A program made the position numbers and the translations under genes. The notes below the pieces were generated by a model that made no database searches, was not told the origin of the DNA, and worked only from the letters and a program-made list of their open reading frames with translations. A stretch of DNA of 64,000 bases, taken from Strigamia acuminata. Taxonomy: Eukaryota; Arthropoda; Chilopoda; Geophilomorpha; Linotaeniidae. Below, piece by piece: positions 1 to 13,738 of the stretch (position 1 is the stretch's first letter; every line of letters begins with the position of its first letter). The stretch is from positions 16,952,427 to 17,016,426 of the forward strand of contig OX442315.1 of assembly GCA_949358305.1 (NCBI GenBank), given 5' to 3'.

Positions 1-660
1 TGCACAAATTTCCATAATATTGGACTTCTTCATCCGTCGTCACTCCCAATGCTGAGGTTTCGAGCAAAACAGGGCGAAATTACAATTTCTAAAAAGCAGG
101 ATGTGAAAAGGAGGAATAGATTCTTTATTCCAGCCTAGATCCATGCCAATCACGTGACGCCGTGTGGTCTTTACACGGCATCCTCTCCGGCCTCATCGTC
201 TATTCATTCTGGCGCGTGAATCAGTAGAGAAAGTCCAAAACTGACTTAAGTCGGCCGCATTGCCACATTCTCTAAGGCTGGCCACTCCATCTTGTTTCAT
301 GCTTCATCACCTAAATGCCTCCCAAAGGGAAAGCAAGCAACGGACTTTACCCGCATCGAGTGGCGCCACGGCTGCCAGACGCAGCTGTTCATTTAATGAA
401 ACGGAAGCCTCGTTGCTCAACTTCAAAGAAATGGAAAAGAGAAAATGTGAAGAAGAAAAAAATATGTATATATTTCCGATTGCCAACGCGACGGGAATGT
501 GCACACCCCGAAAAACCCACCTGAAAGTGCCACAGCTTCAATAGGGATCCCGGATGAAAATACCACATTTGTAATCCCGGCAAAATAATCATATTTCCAG
601 AAAAACATGCCGGTTCATTTTTAGATGAAATAATTGTGTAGATTCTCATGAGAAATTGGT
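1..660. other. No gene seen
   Basis: Fairly balanced composition up to about 400. It contains AGTGGCGCCACGGCTGCC at about 359. Overlapping frames of 60-95 codons on both strands show no family resemblance. Confidence 0.4.
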
Positions 661-885
661 TACCGTATTTTACCGATTAAGAGTCGCCCTCGAATTGTAG
701 CCGCCCTCGAATATTAGCCACGGCTGAAACACCAAGAATACCGTATTTTTGCAAAAGTACGGTATTGTTTCCGTATTTAACCTCACGAACGATGAATGTA
801 CGCTTCATTAGTGACATTAAACAAATGTAACAAACGAAAGACCGAAATTGTAATTGCTGACAAAAATGGCGGTTTTGAGCGTCTC
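661..885 (-). mobile_element. TACCGTATTTTACCG-family repeat, left arm copy A
   Basis: Begins TACCGTATTTTACCGATTAA at 661 and includes ACGGTATTGTTTCCGTATTTAA and TTGCTGACAAAAATGGCGGTTTTG. It is the inverse of copy B (2461-2671) along most of its length and also matches copy C (29789-30015), apart from the missing outer end. Confidence 0.75.
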
Positions 886-2460
886 AAAGAGTGGTCACAG
901 ACCGGTCCGTCACTTTATCGTTTAAACGCAAATATTCTTTAGGAATAGCAAGTTTAGAGCAATGTCTAAAAATATTAGTTAGGGGGCCCACCTGCAACTA
1001 TAATATTGAAACTTCTATTATATTTGTAACATATCATCTAATGTTTAAAGGGGCCCACTTCATCAGGGACCCACAGGGCCTACTAACCAAGGAGCAAGCT
1101 GATACTCTGGCCAGTCTACGATTTCTGGTCCATAACACACATTACATTACGTAGTTTAAGAAGCGCTGTTTTAGACCGAGCTTCTTCTCCTGTGAACTCT
1201 AGGGGTTGCCTACTTGTCGTAACAACTCCCTTTTGCTCTCACAACTATGCAAAAATATTATCTGAAACTCGCACACATCCCTCCTGCAACTATCCGTCAA
1301 CTTCTGTGTATGTATGCAAGTAGAAAGTATCAGCGCAAGGTGCAAAGATGATAAAGTATTACAGGTAAGTGATTTTCTAGATCACTACAACTTGTTACAA
1401 TAGTATGTAAAGTTACTAAGTTGTCGAATCCCAACAGTTTGAGCTGCGCCAATCGCGACGTTGTGACTCGCCAGTGTCACTACATCACAGTCGTTACAGT
1501 CACAGCCAGAACAAAAAACATCTGTTTTTGTAATTCTAACGGTTAATTGATGTAATAGATTTTCTTATTGCACAACACAATTAAATATCACCCTAACAGT
1601 ACAGTTCAACAAATTAAGTTAATGTGACCATGTGTACTGCATTTGGCAGGGCAGTCCTGCATTTTATAAGTCTGTCCTGAAGAAAAAAAATCACCAATTC
1701 AGTTCCGATTCAAAATTCAATTGGAAATGTAATTGAAGCCAATACATTTCCCCAATTGTGATTTGTGCACTTTGTGTTTTTTTTTTTTTTCAGTATATAA
1801 AACCACGGGAAATAATTAGCCCTACTCCCAAGTGCTATATTGCTACCTAATAGAAATCTGCGCACATTCAGATGAAATGCAAACGCGAAAAATAAAGAAA
1901 ACGAAACGAAAAGCAAAAAAACTCCCATTCCTTTACTCACCTGACAAGCAAACGCGGAGAATTGAGAGAAAGAGAGAGAAAACGAGAAAATGCGCCGCAA
2001 GGGATGTTGGGGGCGGACACTTTCTTTAAAAAATGGTTCCTTTTGAATTTTAAAACAAGAGCTAATCCCAAATGGAATAAGAGATTCATTCTCAGCTCCT
2101 TCATCACCGACCCCCGGTCATTGCGTTGACGGCAAACACCTTCCCCGTTGACCCCTTTCCCCTTATCTGTCACCGCAGCTGATGAAAGGGACCATGAGCA
2201 AAGGACGTGCGCCCCGTGCTAAGATGACTTTGCTCTCAAACACGACAAATCAACTCCTTGATACACTTATCACACACGTTCGATAAATGTTTTCCCACCT
2301 CTAACTAAACCAACAAAAAAAAATAACTCTACCAATCATTCTATTTATATCGTTACGCGACCAATAACGTAACAAGGATTCCACATTACATAGTACGTCA
2401 GCGCCTCTCAAATTATGTAATGTAGTAATTTTGTCCCAATATGTAAAAAACACGTATCGC
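886..2460. other. Spacer between inverted copies A and B, no gene
   Basis: AT-rich, with no recognised coding sequence. An ACATTACGTAGTTTAAGAAG motif at 1141 has a degenerate inverse at about 2402-2424, and a short hairpin (ACATTACATA...TATGTAATGT) lies at about 2383-2424. A T-run precedes CAG at about 1777-1792. An 87-codon frame at 891-1154 is not recognised. Confidence 0.4.
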
Positions 2461-2671
2461 GCTCTTATTCAAAACTGCCATTTTTGTCAGCAATTACAAT
2501 TTCGGTTTTTCGTTTGTTAAATTTGTTTAATGTAAAAAACGAGTCTGAACGTCACAAACGAAGTGTACGTTCATCGTTCATGGGGTTAAATACGGAAACA
2601 ATACCGTACTTTTGCAAAAATACAGTATTCTTGGTGTCTCAGCCGCAGCTACTATTCGGTGAAATACGGTT
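2461..2671 (+). mobile_element. TACCGTATTTTACCG-family repeat, right arm copy B
   Basis: Starts GCTCTTATTCAAAACTGCCA, shares TTTTTGTCAGCAATTACAAT with the inverse of copy A, and ends CGGTGAAATACGGT. It lacks the left terminus seen in copy C. Confidence 0.75.
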
Positions 2672-5600
2672 TACGGTTTCAACGATAAATTGACTTATTT
2701 GGTTTTATTAGTTCTAAGGAAATCTGTATACAAGGCAATGGGCATGTATGGATTGACACTCGCTCTTCTTTCTGTGCAACGTTGCACTTTCCCCAGTTGT
2801 TATTGAAAACACTGAACATAAATTTATGAGTCCTACATTGACTCTGACACTAGGTACAACCTCTGCGCCTTCAAAAAATGATTTCTGTATCTTTTGTCCG
2901 ATGGGCCCAACATTCACTCGTATTTTGTACGGATGTACAAATCAGACAAACAGAATTGTTGATTTGCAAAGTGTGGTTTGCAGATTTGCAACGAGATTTG
3001 CATCAAAATTTGGTTAATGTGCTAGGAATTGTTTGCATATCTTTTGGATAGCAGATTGAAAGTTTTTCACGTCTTCACTTTGCACATTTCTGTCTTAGTA
3101 TTCCAAATCCAATTTTTTTTTTATTTTCTTCGCATTGTCTTTACACCAATCGAAAATACACTTTTAAGTGTTTTTAACATTATACAGCTGTGCATTGTGA
3201 GACTTCAAGCTCAGAAAAACACAAAATTATACGGTTTCATGATGCATCACACCATAAATCTTCGTTTCGATGTTGTGCAAATGATTTATAGCAATGACAA
3301 GAAAAAAATTTCTTTTTTTCCGTTGGATAAATAGTTTTATATATATTGTCTATTTTATTTGAAAACAAGATCAGCTCACACTGCTGTAGATCTTTAAACT
3401 CAAAGAATTAACTCCGAAATTCAGAATAATTCGTCTTAATTTATATTTATCCACCTAAGAATTGAATTAATCGAATAGCCATAGTTAGCTGCTTTTCTCA
3501 TTACGTTATAAACCATTTAACGACCAATGACTGACTACATCATTAGTAAACACGTTTCCGCCAAAACCCCTTAATCGATTTTCTTTTCTCTCCCCATGAA
3601 TTTAATTCAATTTCAAAATGAAAAGATACACATTTACATGTATATTAAGGGGCGGGTTTTAACGGCGTGTTTAAATCTGTATAAAACGAAGTAAAATAAA
3701 GGGTTTGTTCTAAGAAAGAGCGAAAGAGAGCGCGAGGTGGGATGGGGGGAAATATCTCCACAGGCACACGGTGATCAATGAGAGAAAACTGCACCCTGCA
3801 ACGGTGAATTCAACTTTTGGCGTCGTCGCACTCGACAAATGCAATTTGGCGCCGACTTTTCTGTTCTTTGGGCACTGCGCCTAATTGGCGAGCACGTGCC
3901 TGCACACGAACCCATTAAGGTAGGCCATCATCCGCACAGATAAACCCGGACGCCGTTGTGCAAATGTAAAGTCTTTTCAATGACGCGCACCAACATCTAC
4001 AAGAGTTTCATATTCACTACAAAAACACCCACGGCTTCTCTCATACACTAAACAGAAAGAAAGAAGAAAAAAAGAGAAAAAAAACCTTTCAATTGATTCT
4101 CCCTACAGCGAAAAAAAACAAAAAAAAAACAACAAGGCATTTTTCTTTTTTATCCACTTATTCAAAACATACTATTTACTATGCACCGCTCACAACGCAG
4201 CAATCATTCAAGAACTTACACAAAACTATAAACAAATTTTACTCCTTGTGCGACCACATACTGATTATTAAACAACTTGAAAGATAATCAATCTCGCAAC
4301 AACACTATCATCAAGCAAAAAATGGCAGACTAACCACAGAATGTAGATGAATCTCATCCTTTTTTCTTCCCATTTTAAAAAAAATAAAAAAAAATAAAAA
4401 ATAAAATAAAAAAAACCCAACTGTCTTTCTCAAGTACCCAATTCGCATTCGTCTCCACTGGCGAAGAAACTGTTTGCCCAAAAGAAAACCCAATGCTCCG
4501 TTGAGTGCTTGTGCGAAAAGAATGACGTAAGGTTTCATGTGTTTCATGCCTCTCCCCCTCCAAAAAAAAAAAAAAAAAAAAATTACTCTTTTCTCAATAC
4601 CTTTCTGTAAGAAAAAATGTTTTATTTTTACACAATGTAATGAATCTCTCTTACGCATCTGTTCATCCACAAAGCAAATCCGTTTTCATGGAGGTGCGCA
4701 TTTGACTATTGCACCAATAAACCGCCCCCTTTATTCCCGCCATCATTACGCTTGCCTAACTGCGGGGAGTTTACAGTCTCCCCTCTTTTGTAATAATAAG
4801 GTAAGAGACGATGCTTTTTCACGCTTTCCGTTACAAAACTCACTCGTTATGCAAAATATTCGGATGGGATCGAATGCATTCAATTATAGATGCGTGTGGC
4901 AAGCACATATTGCAGGTGAATACAGTCGTATACAATAAAAGGAGGAATCGTTTGGCAGCAAATTTAATGGTACGATTACCGGCATTGCCGATTCTCGTGT
5001 TCCGTGACACGTCACAATTTGCTAAATATGACAACAGCCATTTTTCTACTTTAAAACTTTTATGCTTTTTATAGTAACCAAACGCTCGCCAAATTAAGGC
5101 CTCGTGTTCTGCAACATTTTCTCCTAACTAATTTTTTTTATTTTTTATTTTTATTTTATTTTTTTTTAAATTTCCTAATAACGAGCATCAGCGGTTTAGT
5201 GATGGGCTCGAAACGCTTTAAGGCGGAATAAAAGCTAACCAAGCGTAACAATTTGTGTTTCGTGTATATTTAATTGCGATTCACGATTCATAAAAAATAA
5301 TCCCTTATCAGACTCTTATCGCTGGTAATAAGTAATTATAATAATTTTATTTTCCCTATTATTCCCCCTCAAGAGTACGTTGTTTAGATTTAATTATCTC
5401 GCACTGCATCTGCTTCGAAAACATCTCACAAATTGATTTTTTTTAATCTTCGAGGAGTTTTCAAAGAAATTTAACCGAAATCACTTCATGTGTAAACCAA
5501 TAAAAATTTTTAAAAAAATTAAAATTAATTTTAAATTTAGAATTTATAGCGAAAAACAATTACCGTAAACACTAACAGAACGCGGATGTTCTAATTACAA

Positions 5601-8600
5601 AATCCAAATTTTCCCCGTAATTTTTTTTTTAGACCATTGGAAAATTATGACATAATGCAGTTTGGCTCTGCCCACAAAAAGAAAACTATAAATTAACAAT
5701 GTTATAATGTTATTTTGTAACGGTTTTTCTCATAGAGGAGATGGGGGGGAACCATTGTTACGTTCACCTGATAGTGTCACCTGATCTCATTTTTCCAAAG
5801 GTCTATTTAGACGGCATCTATTTTAGTCATTTGTTCGATTTAGTAATTGTGTTTTAATTTAGATATTGAATTAAGTCGTTTTGATCAATTCAGACTCGCG
5901 TTGTAATGGAATCCTGCCTTCTATTAGGCTATTTACAGTATTGGCTAAATTAGAAAGATCAAATCTGAGCACACAAGACGACCATGACCGTATTCACCAA
6001 CAATAGTGTTATTTGTACAGAAATAGCTTTTGCATTGTCCACTCTAAAAGAAAAATCGAAACATTTTCCAATGCCAGAAACCAGTGCAACACTCATGCAA
6101 GTCTAAATACTTAAGAATCCAACGAGTCTTTTTCATTGTTCCAACAATAAAATTTTATTCTTTGTTTATTTGCTACTACTTTTGTGTTAAGTGCGCCATA
6201 GCCTTCTTTTTAAATCCCAGTTTTAACGCAGTTTTCGCCAAAACAAATACACAAGTACCTTTTTCTAAAATCTTAACATTTTATTATAACAAGTGGCAAC
6301 ATTGAAAGATTAAAAAAAAAAATTTAACGCAGACCCTACTAACCTTCTATATTAAAAAAGTATTTAAAGCCACCCTTTGTGTGCCTAACTTGATTACATA
6401 CAATTACAGCAAAGCCAAAAATATTAAAAGAAAAAAAAATTGTTTGCTGCCATAACTTGATGTTAGGAAGAAAGAAAAAAAAAGTGTTAAGGGTTTTTTT
6501 ATTTTTAAAATGTTGGTGTCAGCAAGACTTGTTTTCTATGGAGTTGTGTCTTGAGTTGGTATCTAAATCACAAGATCCGCACTCCGTCAAAAACGCCATC
6601 TTCCTGACTCGGCTTTTGTTCCAGAGTGGCGCATTGTAGCCAAATGATTTGTGTGACAGCAGAAACATCCTATAACTGTCAGACTGCGAGGAAACGAGCA
6701 ACTTCTCCACTAGTAGGTGTGATCTGTCCTCTTCTTTAAGATAAGGTCACCTGCAACTCAACAGCCCGCCCTAACAAATCACTATGATCACCCTATCATT
6801 TACCTTTAAAAACCAAAACCAGCAAATTAAAATCCCAAAAAAAAACAAACAAACAAAAAACCTTTTTTTCTTTTTTTCCCTCAGAGTTATCGTGTCACCT
6901 GCCAATTGATTGCTCTTAATGTTCCACCTCGCACGCTTGATTAGACGCCACGACAGAAAGAACTAAGCGATTAACCAGCTGCCAAGTACCGATTTCTTGT
7001 TTTCTAAACATGCGATACAAACACACAGCTGCCACTAGATAATTCACACCTGATTAAAAAGCAATAGCCTACCAACACCAAACCTTTCTTCACTCACTTT
7101 TTTCTCCCTCTTACTCGCCTCCACTTGCCAATCAAAGTCCTACTTAAAGAGAAACGTCCGTCCCATATAATGCTAAGTGTCACCCCGATCGAGATCTCGT
7201 ATCGATTTTCACCTAAACATTTATGCGACCTCTTTTTGCACTTTTAAAAATCCAATATCTCAACTCGAGCTTCCATAGCAACTGTATTAATATCAACTCC
7301 AACGATCCAAAGATGTAATACATCATCCAAAAAAAAAAATAAAAAATAAAAAAAAAAAAAAATGCATGTCTGGGTCTACGTGCATCAAGTGCGTTATTTG
7401 ATTGCAGTCTACAAACCGACTTTTCCATTCAGAACACCACCCACGTAAACAAAGAACATATCACGCACATAACACTTTTCCACTACTTTTCACTTTCTTC
7501 GAATGGCCCTAACCAAAGAAAGAAAAGAGAAAAAAAAAAGAGAAAAGAAAAAAAAATGAAAACCGGAGGTGAGTCGATGGACATTTGGAGGTCTGAGATT
7601 GTCGGTTTTAAAAGAAGGCTCTCTAATTCCAAGAAGCAGTCGCCCACTCGAAAGACTCTGGCCTGGTTCCACGTTTTTCAACATTTTCATGTACAATTTT
7701 GAGTGGGCTCGGTCCAAAAATGAGGCAATACAAAGCTGCCACGGAGTCTCATTGCACTTTGAATTGAACCATCGTAGGATGGTTCCACTCCTTCGATGGG
7801 CAGTTCTGGTTGTTCGCAAGTGTGTGCAGATGGTCTCTTTTCCACGCTTGTCACACGATTGATGGTGCACTGGTGCTGATCTCGTAATTGAACGTTATTC
7901 AATTGCACCGAGTGAATTTTCCACCTCACTCTGAATTTCACTGATTCAATTCCGTCTTAACATTGCATTACATGTATAAACAAATTTATTTACTCGCACA
8001 AAAAAATTATTTTAAACAAATAAGAATAAAATAAAATAAAACAAATGTTATTTTATCCATTTATATACCGGTATATATATTTTTTTGTTTTTTTTTGGAA
8101 GGGAGTTCAACGGGGTAAAAGGAAAACAAATAAATATAAGTTTGTAAACCAATGTTTTGTTTTGAAATTGTTCTGTGATTGTAATCTAACAACATTTTCT
8201 TGGATTGTCGATATTTGTGTTCTCATGCGGTCGAAAGCGGACTTGCGGTCATTCCGTCGAACAAAACCAAATCCTAAACTTAGTTTACAAAGAACTTTAA
8301 AATTCATCAATAACAGTTTAAGCTTACATTAGTTTAAAGGCAACCGCTTTGTTTAAGTTCCTTTCAACCAGAGAATTTATTCCAAAAAAAAAAATAAAAA
8401 GTTAACCAAACATGTTCCACAACACTCAACACAAATCAAAATGAACATGACCTACAACTAACAATAAAAAGCACAAAAAAGTTAATTATCCTGGCAATTC
8501 GAATTCCGGCATTTGAATGAAGTGCAGATACATTATTTCCAGTTTGCATAGCTTATTTTTAAGGAAATCGCGTATCATCCAGCTTTTATATTTCCCACAC

Positions 8601-9575
8601 GTGGTCACCCTAGTCCGGTTTAACATCGTCAAGTAAAAAGAAAATATTTCTCCTGATGAAACAAATTATACAAAAACATCTCCAAATTTCACTAACAAAT
8701 TTTGTTAATTGAAAGGCTGAGCTTAAATTAACCATGGAAAATAAGCTTGTCAACAAAGAGTACATGGGAGGAGTTCTCACGAACTGTGCAAATTATTTTA
8801 ATTTTATATTAGAAAAAGAAATTTAAAAAAAAAAAAAATGGAAAATAAAAATAAAAATCTCGCATCTCATCCATGTTTGTTGATGGAATCGTGTGGTGCG
8901 TGTATTCGTTTCCCATCCTCATCATCAATTATTGAAACATACAAAGGCGCGTGCGGGCCATCAGTGACACCGCTATGTATATCTGGTAATAAATAAATTA
9001 AAGACGACTTTTCTTTTGTTTTCTACCCTTATTAATAAACGAGGACAAAAGCAACCTTGCCTTTATGGACATTGCGATTATATTCACAAAGGATCGTGTC
9101 GCAACACATTTATCTTGTTTCGCCAATTTCCAACGTCGTAAACCCCCTCCTAAAGATTTAATAAATAAACAAACTTCCCTGCATCTCGTCGCGTGATCAA
9201 ATAATGTCTCTCACAACATACACCCCTTGTTTTTTCGCCTCTTTTTACTCTGATTCCACAAATAAGCCGTGACGCCAACGCGACGTCGCATTGTGATTAA
9301 CTTAGCTCATGTTGACATTCCACTTTGATGTTAACGGAGCCAATTTTCCGAGCAACTCGCATGCACAAATATAAACGCACACAACCATTGCGGCAAAAAA
9401 CTGTCCATGGATGGTTAATTTTTCAAGATGATTACTTGCCTTCAGCCCTTCACTGACATTTACCATCGGAGAACGGTAAAACATGCCTATTCTCAGCATC
9501 TCCTGACAGGTGCACCATTTTTAAACTCAAATTCTACCTTTAACATTCTATCTTAATTATCTAAAAAATCTAATA
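2672..9575. other. No gene seen; AT-rich intronic sequence
   Basis: A- and T-runs (A21 at 4562-4582, a T-rich block 5121-5167, an A-rich block 7328-7361). A unit related to the 28-kb minisatellite lies at about 5798-5892 in inverse orientation. Open frames such as 4311-4670 and 7490-7870 (minus strand) run into homopolymer-coded Phe/Lys stretches and are not called. Confidence 0.45.
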
Positions 9576-9744
9576 CAGTCGAAACTCTTTATAACAATTC
9601 GCGATATAACGAATTTTCGATATAACGAATACCTAAAAATGGCCGGTTTGGTTGGCTGGCCATAGAACACCATGTTAAAAATTTTCGATATAACGAATCG
9701 ATTTTTCGGGTCCCTTGCGATTCGTTATAAAGAGTTTCGACTGT
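9576..9744. mobile_element. Tigger/pogo MITE, 169 bp
   Basis: Ends CAGTCGAAACTCTTTATAAC and GTTATAAAGAGTTTCGACTG are inverse copies, flanked by TA on both sides. Inside are several ATAACGAAT repeats and GGTTGGCTGGCC. The ends match the element at 13739-14299. There is no coding capacity. Confidence 0.88.
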
Positions 9745-11107
9745 ACTTATTTTAACATTAGGCGCATCCAATCTGCGCCCCCTCAAGTGACTCTTTCTCT
9801 TTTCTATGCTGCATACGTAAGTCACAACTCTGGTCTTTATTCTCGCTAATCGATTTGTCTCCTAGTAGAATTTCACTCTGCGCATGCACATCATAAGTCA
9901 TTTATTTACTTACCCCTGATTATTTCAAATATAGATGCAGCAGAAACCAGAATGCAAATAGCTAATTAAAGTAAAGTGCTCTTGTTCTTTGCATTTGGTA
10001 CTTTCTACTAGCAGTTTGGTTTTTTGCTTACTGTTGCCAACAGAGCCCTTTGTTTGCAACTTCATGTTTGTGTCTATCGACCAGCAATCCTGTAACATAT
10101 TATGTCCATCTGACATTTAAAACTGACTAGTAATTACTAAATTTCATCACTTTCTTAAAGAAAAGAAATTTAACGATTTATTTTTCATTACCTTCAAATA
10201 TACCTTTTTAATACAAGTGTTTAATTTGTGTTTTATTATAGTCAATTATATTTTATCCTGTTAACGTGTTGATAAAATATGAACATATAGGCATGCATTA
10301 CCCATAAAGAGTATTAAGTAATAAAGTCTTGTTGGAAAGTGGTTTGGTGCGTGATTCACTTTATTCAACTTGTTCTAGAATTATAGATCATGGACAACGG
10401 AAAGTAGATAGTCATCTTGATACCAAATGCCAATAGAGCTAGATCTTATTAAATGGCGCCATCAACCGTTTATATGGTGTGCGTGTTTTTCGCATATAAT
10501 ACACTAAAGAATTCTGTCGGATGATTTTTTTTGAATGCTCTAATCATTCATTTACACCAAGCACTGCCGTGAAGACAGGTGAGAATGAGTTACCCATACC
10601 CACGCAAATCCAAGATGTCCAATGCATAAATCCTGGGCTCAAATATAGACAAATGATGACTGTGGTAAAACTAATATTAGGGCCGATAATTGATAACAAT
10701 TACAATGTTTATGTTAGTTTATGCAGAGTTTGTATATATTTAAACACTTCTATCCTGTATAAAATCTTTTTTCGGATTTAAAAAAAAAAGAAAAAACAAA
10801 TCAAAACAAAAGCGCAGAAATAAAACAAGGAAAATACTACTAGCCATAGATTTTGCGCAATGAACAATCACACAACAATAAAATATTGACATGACGAGTT
10901 GCAATGCTGCGTTTAGAGCCTTTCCATGTTCCTTACATTTATTTCGGTCGTTAATAAAAACTGGTGCTTGTCGTGTTTTTGAGAATGCACCACGTGCGCA
11001 TTATCAATCAGTGTCAGCTTCAACTGCTTCGTGTTTTTATCTTTGATAATCCTTTCAAACCCACTTTCACCCCTTTCATTTCACGGGAAAACATTTGGCC
11101 TACTGGG

Positions 11108-11151
11108 TGAGTGAGAGAGAAAGAGAGGGGAGAGTGAGAGAGAGAGAGAGG
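11108..11151 (+). repeat. GA-rich microsatellite
   Basis: Imperfect (GA)n run with GGGG and AAAG interruptions. Confidence 0.8.
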
Positions 11152-11928
11152 CTTCCCTACTGCTCTCCCAATCAAAACTTCCTTCAAAAGAAGAAAAATA
11201 GAATTCGCAGTGCCAAAACAATCCTTATTGGATAAGTTCCCTTCCCGACACGTTTCGACAAAAACAAATTTGGTTATTTCACTGCTCTCAAAATTCCTTT
11301 TGCTTTTACATTCGATAGCGCCACGTCACAACATTACACTCTTCACACGAGCAGAGTGAAGAGCGTCATTTGGCTGCAAATTGCACCTGCTGCGAAATTG
11401 TCACTCGCCTGCTACACCGATAAATTCACTTTGCATGTTTAATGAAATACCACCCACCATCTTGAGGGTGAATGCTCCTGCGCCCTTCCCGCACTCACTT
11501 GCGTATATCTTTATATATCTCTATTATTTTATTTGTATCCTAAAAGTTTTATTAAATTAAGAATCCGTATAGGAATTGACCCTGGGCAAACACTGGTCAT
11601 GCTGCACATGGGAACAGTGTCGTTGCTCTCTGCACTGGATCCACAGCTGCAAAACGTAATTATTGCTAGGCTAAGCAAACAATTACGTTCGGACAAACTT
11701 GCATCCTTTATTCCACCATTCACATCCTTCGGGAAATGAAGGTAAAGAAGATCAATACAAATACAAATTACAAAAGAATTAGCATTCACCGGAAAGCCAA
11801 TTATAACATTTCAAAAAGTTACCGTTTGTTTGCTCGAGGTGTGTGCTGCCTTTTTGCAATAGTTTACGTTTCCAAGTTTCGCAATTATAAAAAAGGAACA
11901 GCAGTGCCCACACTATACTAAAAACGGA

Positions 11929-12020
11929 TTGGCGGTTTTAACCAAATGTTTGCTTGTCTGCGAGACCAAGTAAACATCTAGTTGAAGTCAACTTTAGGAT
12001 TTTGTTGCATGAAATAAATG
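11929..12020 (+). repeat. Dispersed repeat, copy without MITE
   Basis: Contains TAAACATCTAGTTGAAGTCA followed by ACTTTAGGATTTTGTTG. A related copy at about 23052-23222 shares the flanks but carries a 101-bp MITE at the TA (here 11971-11972). Family unknown; similarity may extend to about 12235. Confidence 0.55.
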
Positions 12021-13738
12021 TAGTAGTTAAAGTTTCATATTTACAAAATTTAAATTCAAGTAAATATGATGTGTAAATTTATATTTAACGCATTAAGTAA
12101 ATATAATGTTAAGTTTTGTTGATTCTACAATACTTATTGCAATAATTATAATAAAATCAACAACAAGACTTAGTTATTAATTCTCCAAAATGGTTTAATG
12201 TGATTTAAATATTTTTAGAGTGCGCACTTTCAATAAAGAATTAACACAACACGAGAATTAGCACCTACGTACTTCTTAATATTTGAATGTAACTCGTAGA
12301 TATAAGCGCTAGTATTAACATTTACCACGTAATTCTGTTAACCAAAAATACCTGCTAACACAATGAAACTCGTGGCACGACCCATAAGATCGGAGGTTCC
12401 TTTAATCCTACTGCAAGAATTAAAGACCACACAAGACATCCTTTCCTTTCACCAACAGTGATCTCTCATGTCTTAAGCTTATCATCAAATAAAATTTTCA
12501 AAGAGCAATATAATACATAAATAATTGCACTTTTAAGTTAACAATTAATTCAAGAGATTTAATAATTACGGCGATGCTGAAACGAGAGTAATTTTAATCA
12601 TGTTCGAAAACGATTCACAACTTAATTCCCTGAATCTTGATAAATTAGCACGGCAACACCAAAATAAACAATTTCCAACAGTCAATCAAGAACTATTATA
12701 AATCCCCAACACTGTTTATCTTCGACCATACTCTTGTTTGCCAATTACATCAAATCATTTCCTTTCAACAAAAAAAAAATCGGAAAATCTCTGAAATCGC
12801 CTTATAAAATACTACAAATTCAATACTTTTGCCCACTTATCAACAATGTCCTTGCACACCAAAGCAATAATAAACGTCCTATAAGTTGGAGGCAATAAAA
12901 AATTGAAGAAAAAAAAAGTAATAAATAAATAAATAAATTCTTGTCCTTGGATTTGTCCCTTTTCCCATAGGAATGAGCACCACCAAACTCTTCTCACGCT
13001 GGCAGCCAATTAGGTGCTCGTTCTGTCGACCTCATCAGAGTGGGATGAAGATTTTCCAATAAATAAAAAAATATATATAAAAGGGGGGGTGCGTGAAAAG
13101 TAGAGAAAAAAGTTTTTTCCCTTGCCGTGAAATGAACAGTGAATTGAAGACCAGTGAAGCAGTCTTGCACTCGTCCTAGAAAGCACTGCGCACACGACGT
13201 GCAAAGGGAGCAAATATTCGACTTGTGTTCCATGATGAGGCGTCAGGTGAATCAAACTATGCACTTCTAAAAAGTGCCAAAAAAAAGAGAAAGAAAGGGG
13301 CGAAAAAAATCTCTTCCTTCTTCCTCTCTGTACTTTGAAAACTTACAATTATATTCACAACGACCAAACATTAATTTCGAATTGAATTTTTTATTGACCA
13401 ATCCACCTTTCAATTGGGAGTTTCCTACCTGCCACTGATTACACCATTACAAGTTCGCTTCAATTCGTTCACCGTTTACTAAATTAAAATATAAAACACA
13501 AAATATACATCTTTCCCTTATTAAAGGGACAAAAAAAACAAATAAGCTCTTTAAACTACACTTTGCTACAAATGAGCAGTAATTAAGACTAAACGTCTGC
13601 TCACTAATATTACATTAACCCATATTTTAATTTCGAGGTAAAGTAAAACAAAAAAAAAGTTCAAAAAAAAAAATATAGTATTAAGTTTTAGGTTTTGCCC
13701 AACTGCCCATATGGTTCAAAAATATATTTTACAATATA

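Larger units (their letters stand above)
9745..13706. other. No gene seen
   Basis: AT-rich, holding the GA tract at 11.1 kb and the dispersed repeat at 11.93 kb (separate entries). TAGCGCCACGTCAC at about 11319 resembles the TGGCGC motifs near promoters, without a gene beside it. Confidence 0.4.

Noticed and set aside
7490-7870. 126-codon minus-strand frame
   Set aside because: Ends in a homopolymer-coded Phe-rich tail, with an equally open frame on the other strand; no recognisable protein.
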